Part shown: in pieces, positions 35,868 to 44,800 of the stretch
How positions within the stretch are numbered: the first letter of the stretch is position 1
Layout of the letters: each line of letters begins with the position of its first letter
NCBI RefSeq assembly: GCF_007971025.1
Contig: NZ_CP042436.1
Coordinates: 5,208,001 to 5,272,000 of the forward strand
Origin: Mucilaginibacter ginsenosidivorans
GTDB taxonomy: Bacteria > Bacteroidota > Bacteroidia > Sphingobacteriales > Sphingobacteriaceae
DNA length: 64,000 bases
Reading direction: 5' to 3'
Program-made: the position numbers and the translations under genes
Notes under the pieces: model-generated
Databases searched by the model: none
Seen by the model: only the letters and a program-made list of their open reading frames with translations
What the model was told of the DNA's origin: nothing

Positions 35868-38800
35868 ATGAGAATATCTAACAAATATTTGCTGTTTCTT
35901 CTATTTACCTGCGCTTTATTTTCAGCCCCGATAGACAGTTCAGCCCAGGCTCCTAACATCAGTTACACTCCTTCTACAAACGTTTATACCATTAATACAG
36001 CGATAACGCCATTGGTCCCCGCCAATTCGGGCGGAGCTGTTGCGTCATTTGCCTATGGCACCGGTGTACAGCTAACAGGAGCGACATTAAGCAATCCTTA
36101 TGGAATGGGTATCGATCCATCCGGCAATATTTATGTTGTTAATTACGGCAACAGTTCGGTAAGCAAGTATAATTCAGCGGGGGTTTACCAAGGCACGTTT
36201 GGTACCAATGCCAACCTGTCCGAGCCGGCGGGTATCACTTTCGATGCGTCAGGTAATGGCTATGTATTAAATTACCACCGCACCAATAATGGCCTGGGTA
36301 ATAACCACGGCAATGCCTATGTGGACAAGTATAATTCGGCCGGCACCTACCAGTCGACCATCATCCAGGGATTAGGTACCGCAAATGGTATCGCCCAGGA
36401 CGCCTCTAATTATCTATACGTAGCACAGGGTAACTACAATAGCGGTGCGAATACAGTTTCCCAATATAATGTCAGCGGCGGGCTGGCCTTTTCTATAGCT
36501 TCCGGCCATACAACAAATCCTGTGGCGGTAGCGGTGGATGGATCGTACAATATCTACGTGCTTGACAATAGCGGCCAAAACGTAACCAAATACAACTCGA
36601 CAGGTGGCTATCTTTCAACTGTGATCACCGGGTTAAATAATCCTAACGCAATTTATGTAGACGGTTCAGGCGATATATATATCGGCGATTCGGGCACCCA
36701 TACCGTAACTGTTTACAATGGGTCAGGCACGCTTTTGACTACGATATCGGGGATAACGGACCCGGAAGGGCTTGTTACCGATAGCAAAGGCAATTTGTAC
36801 GTGTCTGATTTTACCAATAACACGGTAACCCGGTATCCACCGGTGGGCGGGTACTACCTAAGCAGTATATTGCCCACAGGCTTAAGCTTCAGCAGCGCCA
36901 CGGGTACATTTTCAGGCACTCCGACAAGTCCGTTTTCCGCTACTACTTATACCATTACAGCTTACAATGCAAGCGGCAGTGGTAATACGACGGTTACATT
37001 ATCTTGCCCGCCTAACCTGGCTGCGCCGCTGATCAGCTATAATCCCTCCATCAACGTTTTTACTATCGGTTCCGCTATAACGGCATTAACACCGACAAAT
37101 ACAGGCGGAACGCCAACCAGCTATTCCATAAGCCCTGCAACATTGCCATCAAACCTGAGCTTTAACCCGTCAACCGGCGCCATAACAGGAACTCCAATGG
37201 CACAAACCGCAGCAACCGTTTTTACGATAACAGCTACAAACGGATCGGGCAGCAGCAGCGCCAAAGTAAGTATAGCATGCGTTGTGGATAATTATTGGAC
37301 AGGAAGCAAAAACAGCGACTGGGCCACCAAACAAAACTGGAGCGCCAACCGCGTGCCAACCGCTACCGACCTTGCCAGTATCGGCGTTGTAAATTATGCC
37401 GGCGCCGAGCCGGCAATATTAGCAAACACCACGGTAGCTGCTTACTACGTGACATTTGGAGCGAACTCCGGCACATTAACTGTACAGAACGGGGCAACAC
37501 TTACCGTCAACAATATCCTGACTATCAACAACAACGCTACCCCAAACTTTATAGGCCAGGGGACAGGGGCCATCAATATTGTTCCGGCTGCTGTAGTAAA
37601 TGTCAGCGGTACCGGGGCATTAACAATTACGAATGCCTCCTCAACGGTGAACCTGGTTACTTTGCAGTCAGATGCCACAGGCTCGGCAACTGTGAGCCAG
37701 ATGACATCCGGTTCCATTTCAGGCACCCTTAATGTGCAACGCTACGTAACAGGAGGCGCCGGGTACCGTGGCTACAGGCTGATCTCGTCGCCGGTGAACA
37801 GCGGCGTTACGGCCAATGGCAATACCATTTTCAGCATGAATTACATTGCCGCTGCCATCCCTTCAACAGGTCTTAACGGCATACCGGGCGGATTTACCAA
37901 AGCGGGAAACCCCACATTTTACTTGTTTAGGGAAGATAAGGTCCCGAACAACTCCTCGTACGTGACCGGAAATTTCAGGGCCATAGCCGATATGAGCGCC
38001 GCGCCAAATTACACCATAGAACTTGACGGGTCAGGTTTCAATCTACCGGTTGGCACAGGCATCCTGATGTTCTTCCGCGGCAGCCTGGCCACGGTAAATC
38101 CTTTCGTGACTACCACCACACCGGTTGCAGCTACCATTACAGCATCGGGTAAATTAAACCAGGGACCCGTCACGGTAGCCGACTGGTATAACCCTGTACC
38201 CAAAACATTGGGCTATACAACTACTTCCGGACTTGCCTCTGTTGAAGGCTTCAACCTGGTAGGAAATCCATACGCCAGCTCCATCGACTGGAATACCTGG
38301 AGCTCCTCCGTTTCCACAGCGGGAATATATGCGCCAAATACAAGCGGGTTTATTTACCTGCTTAATCCCACCGGACAGGCAGCCGGTGGAAACTACGGTG
38401 TCTACAGCCCATCAACGGGTGGTGTAAACAATGCAACCAACATTATTCCAAGCGGGGTTGGATTTTTTGTGCAGGCATCGGGAGCCGGTACTGCCTCACT
38501 CACTTTCAACGAGTCGGCCAAGATAAGCACACAGGTAACCGGGCTTAATTTATTTATGAACACTCAGCCGGTTGCCCAGGCAATAAACCAATCCATACTA
38601 ATTAAAGTAGCCCTGGACACTATTAATACTGACGAGACATTGCTTAGTTTTAATAGTCATACCAAAGCCACATTCGATATAGCAGAAGATGCCAGGTATC
38701 AGACGGGTACGGGCAAAGTTCATCTTGCAAGCATGTCGACCGACCGGGTTGCACTTGCTATCAATCAGCTTCCTTTATCAAAAACCGTTAGCATTCCGTT

Positions 38801-39572
38801 GAAGGTCTCGGCAACATCAGGTGGCAGTTATACCATAACCGCAAAACGGATCTCCGGCATCCCGGCACTGTACGACATATTTTTAAAGGACGCATTCACA
38901 AAAGATTCAGTTAATATGCGGACTGCAGGGAGTTACAGCTTCGACATAAATATGGCGGATACAAGCACATTCGGGTCAAACCGCTTCGTGCTGACGATGA
39001 CACAAAACCCGGCTTTAGCGTATAAACTAATAGATTTCACGGCAGAAAAAGGTACCGGCAAGCACGTACTGGTACAATGGGAAACTGCGAATGAAGAAAA
39101 CTACACGCGTTTCACGATAGAGCGCAGCACAAACGGGGGTAACAGTTTTGAGGTTGTCGGCGGACTCACCTCAACCGGGACCGGGGCGTATGCCATTACC
39201 GACAATGCTCCCGCAGCGGGACCGAATCTGTATCGGCTGAAGCAGGAGGATATCAATAACGAAATAAGCTATTCGAAGACCGTACAGGTGATGTATTCAA
39301 ACCAGGCGGGCGGAATAGCCAACGTATTGAGCGCCTATCCAAACCCCGCCAAATCAACCTTAAGCCTTATCATTCAGCCTAAAACAACAACCGATGCAGG
39401 CTATGAGATCAGCATTACAAGCGGTTCGGGGCAACTGGTTAAGCAGGCAACCACAACGCAGCCTTTCTGGCAAGGCGAGGTGTCCGCATTACTGCCTGGA
39501 ACTTATTTCATCAGGGTAATAAGCAACAAGGATAAAAGCCTTGTGGGCAGAACTCAATTTATAAAGCTTTAA
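35868..39572 (+). CDS. Array protein P3: NHL propeller + putative Ig + short beta-solenoid head, constant tail, T9SS sorting domain
   Basis: From the ATG at 35868 the product has 1234 residues and a signal peptide (ending DSSAQ). The head has six NHL repeats (e.g. NPYGMGIDPSGNIYVVN, NPNAIYVDGSGDIYIGD, DPEGLVTDSKGNLYVSD), then two He_PIG-type Ig modules (LPTGLSFSSATGTFSGTP and LPSNLSFNPSTGAITGTP), then a short solenoid starting YWTGSKNSDWATKQNWS. The constant tail starts at VQRYVTGG (about 622) and runs 612 residues, with GFNLVGNPYASSIDW and a T9SS end (SAYPNPAKST to RTQFIKL). Six NHL repeats suggest a complete six-bladed propeller able to bind a ligand or partner on the cell surface. Confidence 0.88.
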   Translation: MRISNKYLLFLLFTCALFSAPIDSSAQAPNISYTPSTNVYTINTAITPLVPANSGGAVASFAYGTGVQLTGATLSNPYGMGIDPSGNIYVVNYGNSSVSKYNSAGVYQGTFGTNANLSEPAGITFDASGNGYVLNYHRTNNGLGNNHGNAYVDKYNSAGTYQSTIIQGLGTANGIAQDASNYLYVAQGNYNSGANTVSQYNVSGGLAFSIASGHTTNPVAVAVDGSYNIYVLDNSGQNVTKYNSTGGYLSTVITGLNNPNAIYVDGSGDIYIGDSGTHTVTVYNGSGTLLTTISGITDPEGLVTDSKGNLYVSDFTNNTVTRYPPVGGYYLSSILPTGLSFSSATGTFSGTPTSPFSATTYTITAYNASGSGNTTVTLSCPPNLAAPLISYNPSINVFTIGSAITALTPTNTGGTPTSYSISPATLPSNLSFNPSTGAITGTPMAQTAATVFTITATNGSGSSSAKVSIACVVDNYWTGSKNSDWATKQNWSANRVPTATDLASIGVVNYAGAEPAILANTTVAAYYVTFGANSGTLTVQNGATLTVNNILTINNNATPNFIGQGTGAINIVPAAVVNVSGTGALTITNASSTVNLVTLQSDATGSATVSQMTSGSISGTLNVQRYVTGGAGYRGYRLISSPVNSGVTANGNTIFSMNYIAAAIPSTGLNGIPGGFTKAGNPTFYLFREDKVPNNSSYVTGNFRAIADMSAAPNYTIELDGSGFNLPVGTGILMFFRGSLATVNPFVTTTTPVAATITASGKLNQGPVTVADWYNPVPKTLGYTTTSGLASVEGFNLVGNPYASSIDWNTWSSSVSTAGIYAPNTSGFIYLLNPTGQAAGGNYGVYSPSTGGVNNATNIIPSGVGFFVQASGAGTASLTFNESAKISTQVTGLNLFMNTQPVAQAINQSILIKVALDTINTDETLLSFNSHTKATFDIAEDARYQTGTGKVHLASMSTDRVALAINQLPLSKTVSIPLKVSATSGGSYTITAKRISGIPALYDIFLKDAFTKDSVNMRTAGSYSFDINMADTSTFGSNRFVLTMTQNPALAYKLIDFTAEKGTGKHVLVQWETANEENYTRFTIERSTNGGNSFEVVGGLTSTGTGAYAITDNAPAAGPNLYRLKQEDINNEISYSKTVQVMYSNQAGGIANVLSAYPNPAKSTLSLIIQPKTTTDAGYEISITSGSGQLVKQATTTQPFWQGEVSALLPGTYFIRVISNKDKSLVGRTQFIKL

Positions 39573-39726
39573 ACATCAAACAAACTTCAATCAATCGCAG
39601 TAAACACCTGTAATACAAAATCATATATTATTATATATAATTTCAACAGAGATCGTTTAGATAATAACGTGCCCAAAAACGCTTTTAAACGCTGATAAAG
39701 TGCGCTTTAGCAGCATGAAATGTGGG

Positions 39727-39750
39727 GATTGTTACCCAAAATGGGGAATA
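39727..39750 (+). promoter_or_regulatory. Upstream motif shared by P3 and P4 (P4 copy)
   Basis: GATTGTTAC-C-C-AAAAT-GGGGAATA is about 195 bp before P4 and matches the block at 35670-35694 upstream of P3 at most positions. Confidence 0.4.
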
Positions 39751-39860
39751 AAAACACGCGCAGAAAAAGCCAGTTTATGTACCTGGTAAACAACTTTATC
39801 CCGCGCGTAAATATTTTCGCTGATTTTACCATCCGCAACGCCGAAAACACCCGATATACG

Positions 39861-39892
39861 GCATAATCATGCACTTGGTGCACGATTATTGC
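39861..39892. repeat. Inverted repeat in the P4 leader
   Basis: ATAATCATGCAC (39863-39874) and GTGCACGATTAT (39878-39889) are complementary with one mismatch around a TTG loop. It lies 53 bp before the P4 ATG, so it is in the leader or is an operator. Confidence 0.55.
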
Positions 39893-39944
39893 GACAGGTA
39901 GACGCACACTGTTCGTCACGTCCAAATCGCGTGGCGAGACCTTT

Positions 39945-42900
39945 ATGAAAATATTGAAAAAACCTTTACTCATCATATCACTTTTAAGCTTCGTATTTGT
40001 CCTGCTTGGGATGAGTACTTATGCGCAAACCACTTACGATTGGGTGGGCAATGCTGCAAGCGGCAGCAAGAACGATTGGACCAACCCAGGAAACTGGCAG
40101 TCGACCACCGGGGGAGTAACTACAAGCCCTGCAACAGATTATCCTGGCCATATAGGTGCTACCGAAGGCGTTGCTGTTTATATTGGAATTAACATCACCC
40201 AGCATGGAAACGGACAACCAATTATCACTGCCGGCACGACTATCAATATTGCATCACTTGATTTTGGCGACAATTTTGTGCCGCAAAGTTCAATTACTGG
40301 CAATGCTTCGACGGCATGGTCAATAGTACTTCTCATCAATGGTAATTTAAATATCAGTGGTGCTTTTACACAAAGGGCCTCAAGCAATTATAACCCCGCC
40401 AATATTAGCACAACGGGTATTTACGAAAGGCCCGTGTTTAATTATATCAGTACAAATACCGGACAGCCCGGAACGATGACCTGCGGATCGTTTATTATTG
40501 GCGATGGGACGCTTCCATCTGTAGATAACATAATTAATACTACCCAAATGAAAATGGGCAATAACGCCACCGGCGGTAGTCTTACCCTCAACGTATTGGG
40601 CGACTTTATTCTTTATTCGCCCGCCCGGCTTGATGTAAGCAACAAGGTTGTAGCCGAAAGCCTGGCTGAATTCTCGTTCGCCGCTGGCACGATCAATCTT
40701 TATGGGCAGATTAAAATGATAGATGTAAGCAATCCAATTGTCCCCTACAACTATGCAGCTACAAATTACCAGCCATTAGCTTTTTTCTCCATAGACGGAT
40801 TTAGTACAACTACGGACAACCCGGTATTAAATTTATATAACGCAAGCCCCTTAAATATTCAAACGGGCGATAATAATAACAAAGTCGACTTTTATAATGT
40901 AAGCAATGGCGCTATAGGCGGCACGTTAACAGTCAATTTCAAAGGCACTGACCCTACGCAAGATATACCGGTTTACTTGGCCGGCAATACCCAGCAGTAC
41001 AATTTTATTGATCGGTTCTATACATTGACTAACGTAATTGCGACTACCAATAGCTTAGCCGGTGGATCGGGTTATGTTGACGGAATTTACACCAATGTGC
41101 CTTTAACGGGCGGTTCTGGTAAGGGCGCTTTAGCTAATATAACTGTTTCCGGAGGCAGTGTTACAGGTTTCACGCTAAACACGAGCGGTTATGGAGGCGG
41201 ATATGCCGTTGGAAATACTCTTTCGGCAAGTAACGCTAATCTTGGTGGTAGCGGATCTGGGTTCAGTGTTAATGTTGCATCCATCACAGGATCTTTTACC
41301 TATGGTGGCATTTACGGCAATATTGTCTTTTCTGGTTCAGGCACGAAAAAAGTCAACGCATCTACTGGCGGCACCTTTAGTGTTATCGGAGATTTTACGC
41401 TCGCATCGGGGACCGAAACAGTTGACATAACCACCAATAACCCTAACCTTACCATCGGCGGAAATTATTCTTCGGCAAGCGGTACGACCCTTTTTAAAAA
41501 CAACTCCAATGCTTTAACTATATCCGGCACTACCAGCAACGGCGGGCTTTTCACACATTCTGGAACCGGCGGCGTTACTTTTACAGGAACTTTTACCAAT
41601 ACCAGCACCGGCACCTATAACCAGTCGGGTAGCGGCGCCGTTACTGCCAATAACGTGGTGAGTAATTCCGGTACTTATACACAGTCGGGTTCGGGCGCCG
41701 CAGCCTTTAATGCCGCTTTCACCAGTACCGGCACAGGCATATACAATCATTCAGGCACAGGCACTTTTACAGCATTAAGCACTACTAATAACGCGGGCAC
41801 TTTCAACCAGTCTGCTACTTCACTGGCTTATTTCCAGGGTGCGGTAACCAATTCTGGTACTGTTAACCTTACAGGCAGCGGTGCGCTAACCAATGCAAAT
41901 ACGACAAGCAATACCGGTCTTTACAACAGTAACGGCGGCGGCTTGCTCACTTTTTCCAGCACGGCAACCAATTCCGGCTCGGGCAGCATCACACAAAACA
42001 GTACCGGTACCATCCTGTTCTCAGCCGTGTTTAATAACTCAAGCGCAGGTTCTACATTCACTCAAACAAGTAACGGCACTACCACTTTCGCAAGCGATGT
42101 AAATAACAGTGGCACCATTACGCATGGCAGCGGCGCTATCAGCGTTGCGGGCACGTATACTAATAACGCAGGCGGCAAACTTATATTAGGTTCGGGCGAC
42201 TTTACTTTTACCGGCGATTATACCAACAACGGCACCTTTACTGCCGGTACTGGGAATGCTATATTTAGCAGTACCGGTGTGCAGCATATGAAGGATGGGT
42301 CGGCCAACGGCACTGTTTTTAACAAGGTTTCTTTCAGCGGCGATGCCAATAAGAATATGCAGAGCGGCCATTTTTATGTATCGCCTTCGGGTATAATGAC
42401 ATTATCGGGCACTCAAACTCATGTGGTTTCAAATGCATCGTACAATCTTACGTTCATGTCGGATGTAAACAGCTCAGCAACGGTTGCTGCCATCCCCAAT
42501 AATTGCTCGGTAAACGGGCCCGTAACTGTGCAGCGTTATGTGACGGCTTCACGGTCGTACCGCCTGGTTTCATCGCCGGTAGCCGATACCACTGCTTTAG
42601 GAACTGCTATAACAGACAGTTATGGTAATAAAATATACAGCGTAAACTACCTGCGCACCAATACCTATATTACAGGGTCGGGTGGCGGTGTCGACAAGGT
42701 TGGTAACCCCACGCTCTATTTGTACCGTGAAAACTTAATACCCAGCAATGCGACTTTTACGGGTGGCAACTTCAGGGGCATAAGCGACCTCTCGGCCAGC
42801 CCTAACTACACTTTGGATATCGACGGCGGACCATTTAATATTCCTATCGGCAACGGCTACCTGTTCTACTTCAGGGGAAGCAGGAAGCAGGCCAGCCTGG

Positions 42901-44375
42901 CAACCCTTACTACGGCAGGAGCACCTGCAACTACGGATACTTTAAACGCCGTAGGAGCTTTGAACCAGGGTACCGTAAACGTACACTACTGGTATACCCC
43001 GTCAAGTGCTGCTTTAATGTATTCGACGGTATCGGGTAACCCAGGCATCGAAGGCTTTAACCTGGTTGGCAACCCATACGCAAGTTCTATTGATTGGGAT
43101 AAATTCAGCAACAGCAACTCCGCATTCTCTATTTATGGCCCGGGGTTATCACCGATCATAGCTATGCTGAACCCTACCGGGCAAACAGCGAGCGGCAATT
43201 ACGGCTATTATGATCCCACCATACCGGCGGGAACAAACAATGCAACCCACATAGTGCCAAGCGGCGTCGGTTTTTTTGTGCAGGCCAGCCCGGCCGGAGC
43301 CAATACGCTCAGATTTTCCGAGACGGCCAAGGTAAACACCCAGGTTGTAACACCAAACTTATTTATGGGTAAGCCGCCGGTAGCAAATCAGCCAACTCCG
43401 TACATTCATTTGAAGGTTGCGATAGATTCGGCAAACTCTGACGAAACAATAATTGCTTTTAACGCCGCCAGCAAAACCGGGTACGACCTGATGGAGGATG
43501 CCAGGTATCGTGCAAGTACCGGGAAAGTAATGCTTGCGAGTATATCCGACGATAATGTGGCACTCGCCATCAATCACCTTCCGCTATCAAAAGGCGCTAT
43601 TCCGCTAAAATTGTCGGCTATAACCGGAAACTACACCATCAACGTTAAGCACCTATCGGGCATACCTGAAATTTACGCTGTTTGGCTGAAAGATGCTTTC
43701 ACGAAAGATTCGGTCAACCTGCGTACTACTGCCACCTACAGCTTCAGCGTAAACACCGCTGACACCGCCACCTTAGGTTCAAAACGTTTTAGCATCGTTA
43801 TAGGCACAGATCCGGCAAATGCCTATCAATTACTAACCTTTACCGGTGAACAGGTTGGCAACAGCAAACATGTGGAACTGGACTGGACAACGAAGAACGA
43901 ACAAAACTATACCCACTTCACAGTAGAGCGCAGCAATGATAACGGAAAGACGTTTGAAGTAGTTGGTGGAATGCTGTCCAACGGCGCGGGAGCATATAGC
44001 CTTACGGATAAAAATGCAATAAATGGCGATAACCTTTACAGGCTTAAACAAGAAGATATCACCAATACGATCACTTATTCAAATGTTGTTGACATATCGA
44101 TAACAGGTGATAAAGGGAATCATGATCGCTTAACCTGCTATCCAAATCCCGCTATCAATAATATAAGCATATCCATTCCTGTTAAAACGCAGGGTAAAAG
44201 CACTTACGACCTGCGTATAACCAACAGCGCCGGCATAGTAGTTAAATACGCCGTGTTGACCGATCCAAGCTGGCAGGGAAGCGTGGGACATTTCCTGACC
44301 GGCACTTACCTGATACAGGTTATAGACAAGAAAAATAACAGCGTAATCGGGCAGACCAAATTCGTGAAATTGTAG
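39945..44375 (+). CDS. Array protein P4: giant repeat-rich beta-solenoid head, constant tail, T9SS sorting domain
   Basis: This 1476-residue protein is the largest of the array. After a signal peptide (LGMSTYAQ) the head starts TYDWVGNAASGSKNDW and continues to about 860. Its second part (about 520-775) is a run of degenerate repeats of roughly 24 residues rich in Gly/Ser/Thr/Asn, with TGTYNQSGSGAVTAN, SGTYTQSGSGAAAFN and TGIYNHSGTGTFTAL as examples, predicted to stack as a beta-helix stalk. The constant tail begins VQRYVTAS (about 862), includes GFNLVGNPYASSIDW, and ends with the T9SS signal (TCYPNPAINN to QTKFVKL). ATG start. A strong terminator follows at 44397. Confidence 0.88.
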   Translation: MKILKKPLLIISLLSFVFVLLGMSTYAQTTYDWVGNAASGSKNDWTNPGNWQSTTGGVTTSPATDYPGHIGATEGVAVYIGINITQHGNGQPIITAGTTINIASLDFGDNFVPQSSITGNASTAWSIVLLINGNLNISGAFTQRASSNYNPANISTTGIYERPVFNYISTNTGQPGTMTCGSFIIGDGTLPSVDNIINTTQMKMGNNATGGSLTLNVLGDFILYSPARLDVSNKVVAESLAEFSFAAGTINLYGQIKMIDVSNPIVPYNYAATNYQPLAFFSIDGFSTTTDNPVLNLYNASPLNIQTGDNNNKVDFYNVSNGAIGGTLTVNFKGTDPTQDIPVYLAGNTQQYNFIDRFYTLTNVIATTNSLAGGSGYVDGIYTNVPLTGGSGKGALANITVSGGSVTGFTLNTSGYGGGYAVGNTLSASNANLGGSGSGFSVNVASITGSFTYGGIYGNIVFSGSGTKKVNASTGGTFSVIGDFTLASGTETVDITTNNPNLTIGGNYSSASGTTLFKNNSNALTISGTTSNGGLFTHSGTGGVTFTGTFTNTSTGTYNQSGSGAVTANNVVSNSGTYTQSGSGAAAFNAAFTSTGTGIYNHSGTGTFTALSTTNNAGTFNQSATSLAYFQGAVTNSGTVNLTGSGALTNANTTSNTGLYNSNGGGLLTFSSTATNSGSGSITQNSTGTILFSAVFNNSSAGSTFTQTSNGTTTFASDVNNSGTITHGSGAISVAGTYTNNAGGKLILGSGDFTFTGDYTNNGTFTAGTGNAIFSSTGVQHMKDGSANGTVFNKVSFSGDANKNMQSGHFYVSPSGIMTLSGTQTHVVSNASYNLTFMSDVNSSATVAAIPNNCSVNGPVTVQRYVTASRSYRLVSSPVADTTALGTAITDSYGNKIYSVNYLRTNTYITGSGGGVDKVGNPTLYLYRENLIPSNATFTGGNFRGISDLSASPNYTLDIDGGPFNIPIGNGYLFYFRGSRKQASLATLTTAGAPATTDTLNAVGALNQGTVNVHYWYTPSSAALMYSTVSGNPGIEGFNLVGNPYASSIDWDKFSNSNSAFSIYGPGLSPIIAMLNPTGQTASGNYGYYDPTIPAGTNNATHIVPSGVGFFVQASPAGANTLRFSETAKVNTQVVTPNLFMGKPPVANQPTPYIHLKVAIDSANSDETIIAFNAASKTGYDLMEDARYRASTGKVMLASISDDNVALAINHLPLSKGAIPLKLSAITGNYTINVKHLSGIPEIYAVWLKDAFTKDSVNLRTTATYSFSVNTADTATLGSKRFSIVIGTDPANAYQLLTFTGEQVGNSKHVELDWTTKNEQNYTHFTVERSNDNGKTFEVVGGMLSNGAGAYSLTDKNAINGDNLYRLKQEDITNTITYSNVVDISITGDKGNHDRLTCYPNPAINNISISIPVKTQGKSTYDLRITNSAGIVVKYAVLTDPSWQGSVGHFLTGTYLIQVIDKKNNSVIGQTKFVKL
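41500..42270 (+). repeat. In-gene tandem repeats of about 24 codons in P4
   Basis: Roughly ten diverged repeats encode stretches of the form TGTYNQSGSGA / SNSGTYTQSGSG / TNNAGTFNQSA / TNSGTVNLTGSG. The repeats are protein-level and degenerate in DNA, so recent slippage is not evident. Confidence 0.65.
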
Positions 44376-44396
44376 AACGCACGTAATTAAATACCC

Positions 44397-44436
44397 AAAA
44401 GGCCGGCGCAAATTTCTTGCGCCGGCCTTTTTTGTT
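44397..44436 (+). terminator. Strong rho-independent terminator after P4
   Basis: A perfect 15-bp stem (44397-44411 with 44417-44431, GC core GGCCGGCGC) and a 5-base loop run into a T-rich end. It lies 21 bp past the P4 stop. Confidence 0.9.
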
Positions 44437-44732
44437 GCGGAAGTAATGAAAAGTATTTAAACAGTGCAGAAATGTTAGCCGGACCGTTAGGTTTCTGACA
44501 TGGCACACCCTGGAAAACGGTACAATTTTTCAACTTTTCCACATTCCGGATAATCGGGCGCCTAACTCTTCTTTGATAATGTCCAAATTCAAGGTCAATT
44601 CATTAGTTAAATATTTAATTTATATGATAAATATTGATTATTATTTCCTTATATTTCTTCTTATTTAATTAATGAGAAATAAATTATTGGTAACCAAATA
44701 CTTATGATTTCGTAAAACGAGCCGAACATATA

Positions 44733-44780
44733 TTGGAACGAAAAATCATATCTGATTAATTTTATTAGTTTCGGTTCCAA
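44733..44780. repeat. Interrupted inverted repeat before P5
   Basis: TTGGAACGAAA at 44733-44743 and TTTCGGTTCCAA at 44769-44780 are complementary apart from one bulged base, with about 25 bp between. Position is suited to an operator or leader hairpin. Confidence 0.45.
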
Positions 44781-44800
44781 ATATTTAAAACCGTGCTGTT

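Larger units (their letters stand above)
39573..39944. other. Intergenic region between P3 and P4
   Basis: The 372-bp gap has no terminator. It contains the second copy of the shared upstream motif (39727-39750) and a stem-loop at 39861-39892. A reverse-strand open frame here (39707-39976) is not convincing as a gene. Confidence 0.5.
44376..44800. other. Intergenic region between P4 and P5
   Basis: At 425 bp this is the longest gap in the array. It holds the P4 terminator (44397-44436), a very AT-rich segment from about 44600, and an interrupted inverted repeat at 44733-44780 (TTGGAACGAAA / TTTCGGTTCCAA, one bulged base) ending 20 bp before the P5 start. No coding sequence is seen. Confidence 0.55.

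Noticed and set aside
39707..39976. Reverse-strand open frame of 89 codons in the P3-P4 gap
   Set aside because: It runs into the P4 start, has no recognisable domain and odd composition, and covers the leader motif and hairpin.
41500..42270. CRISPR-like repeats in P4
   Set aside because: The repeats are protein-coding, degenerate and continuous with the reading frame, without spacers.
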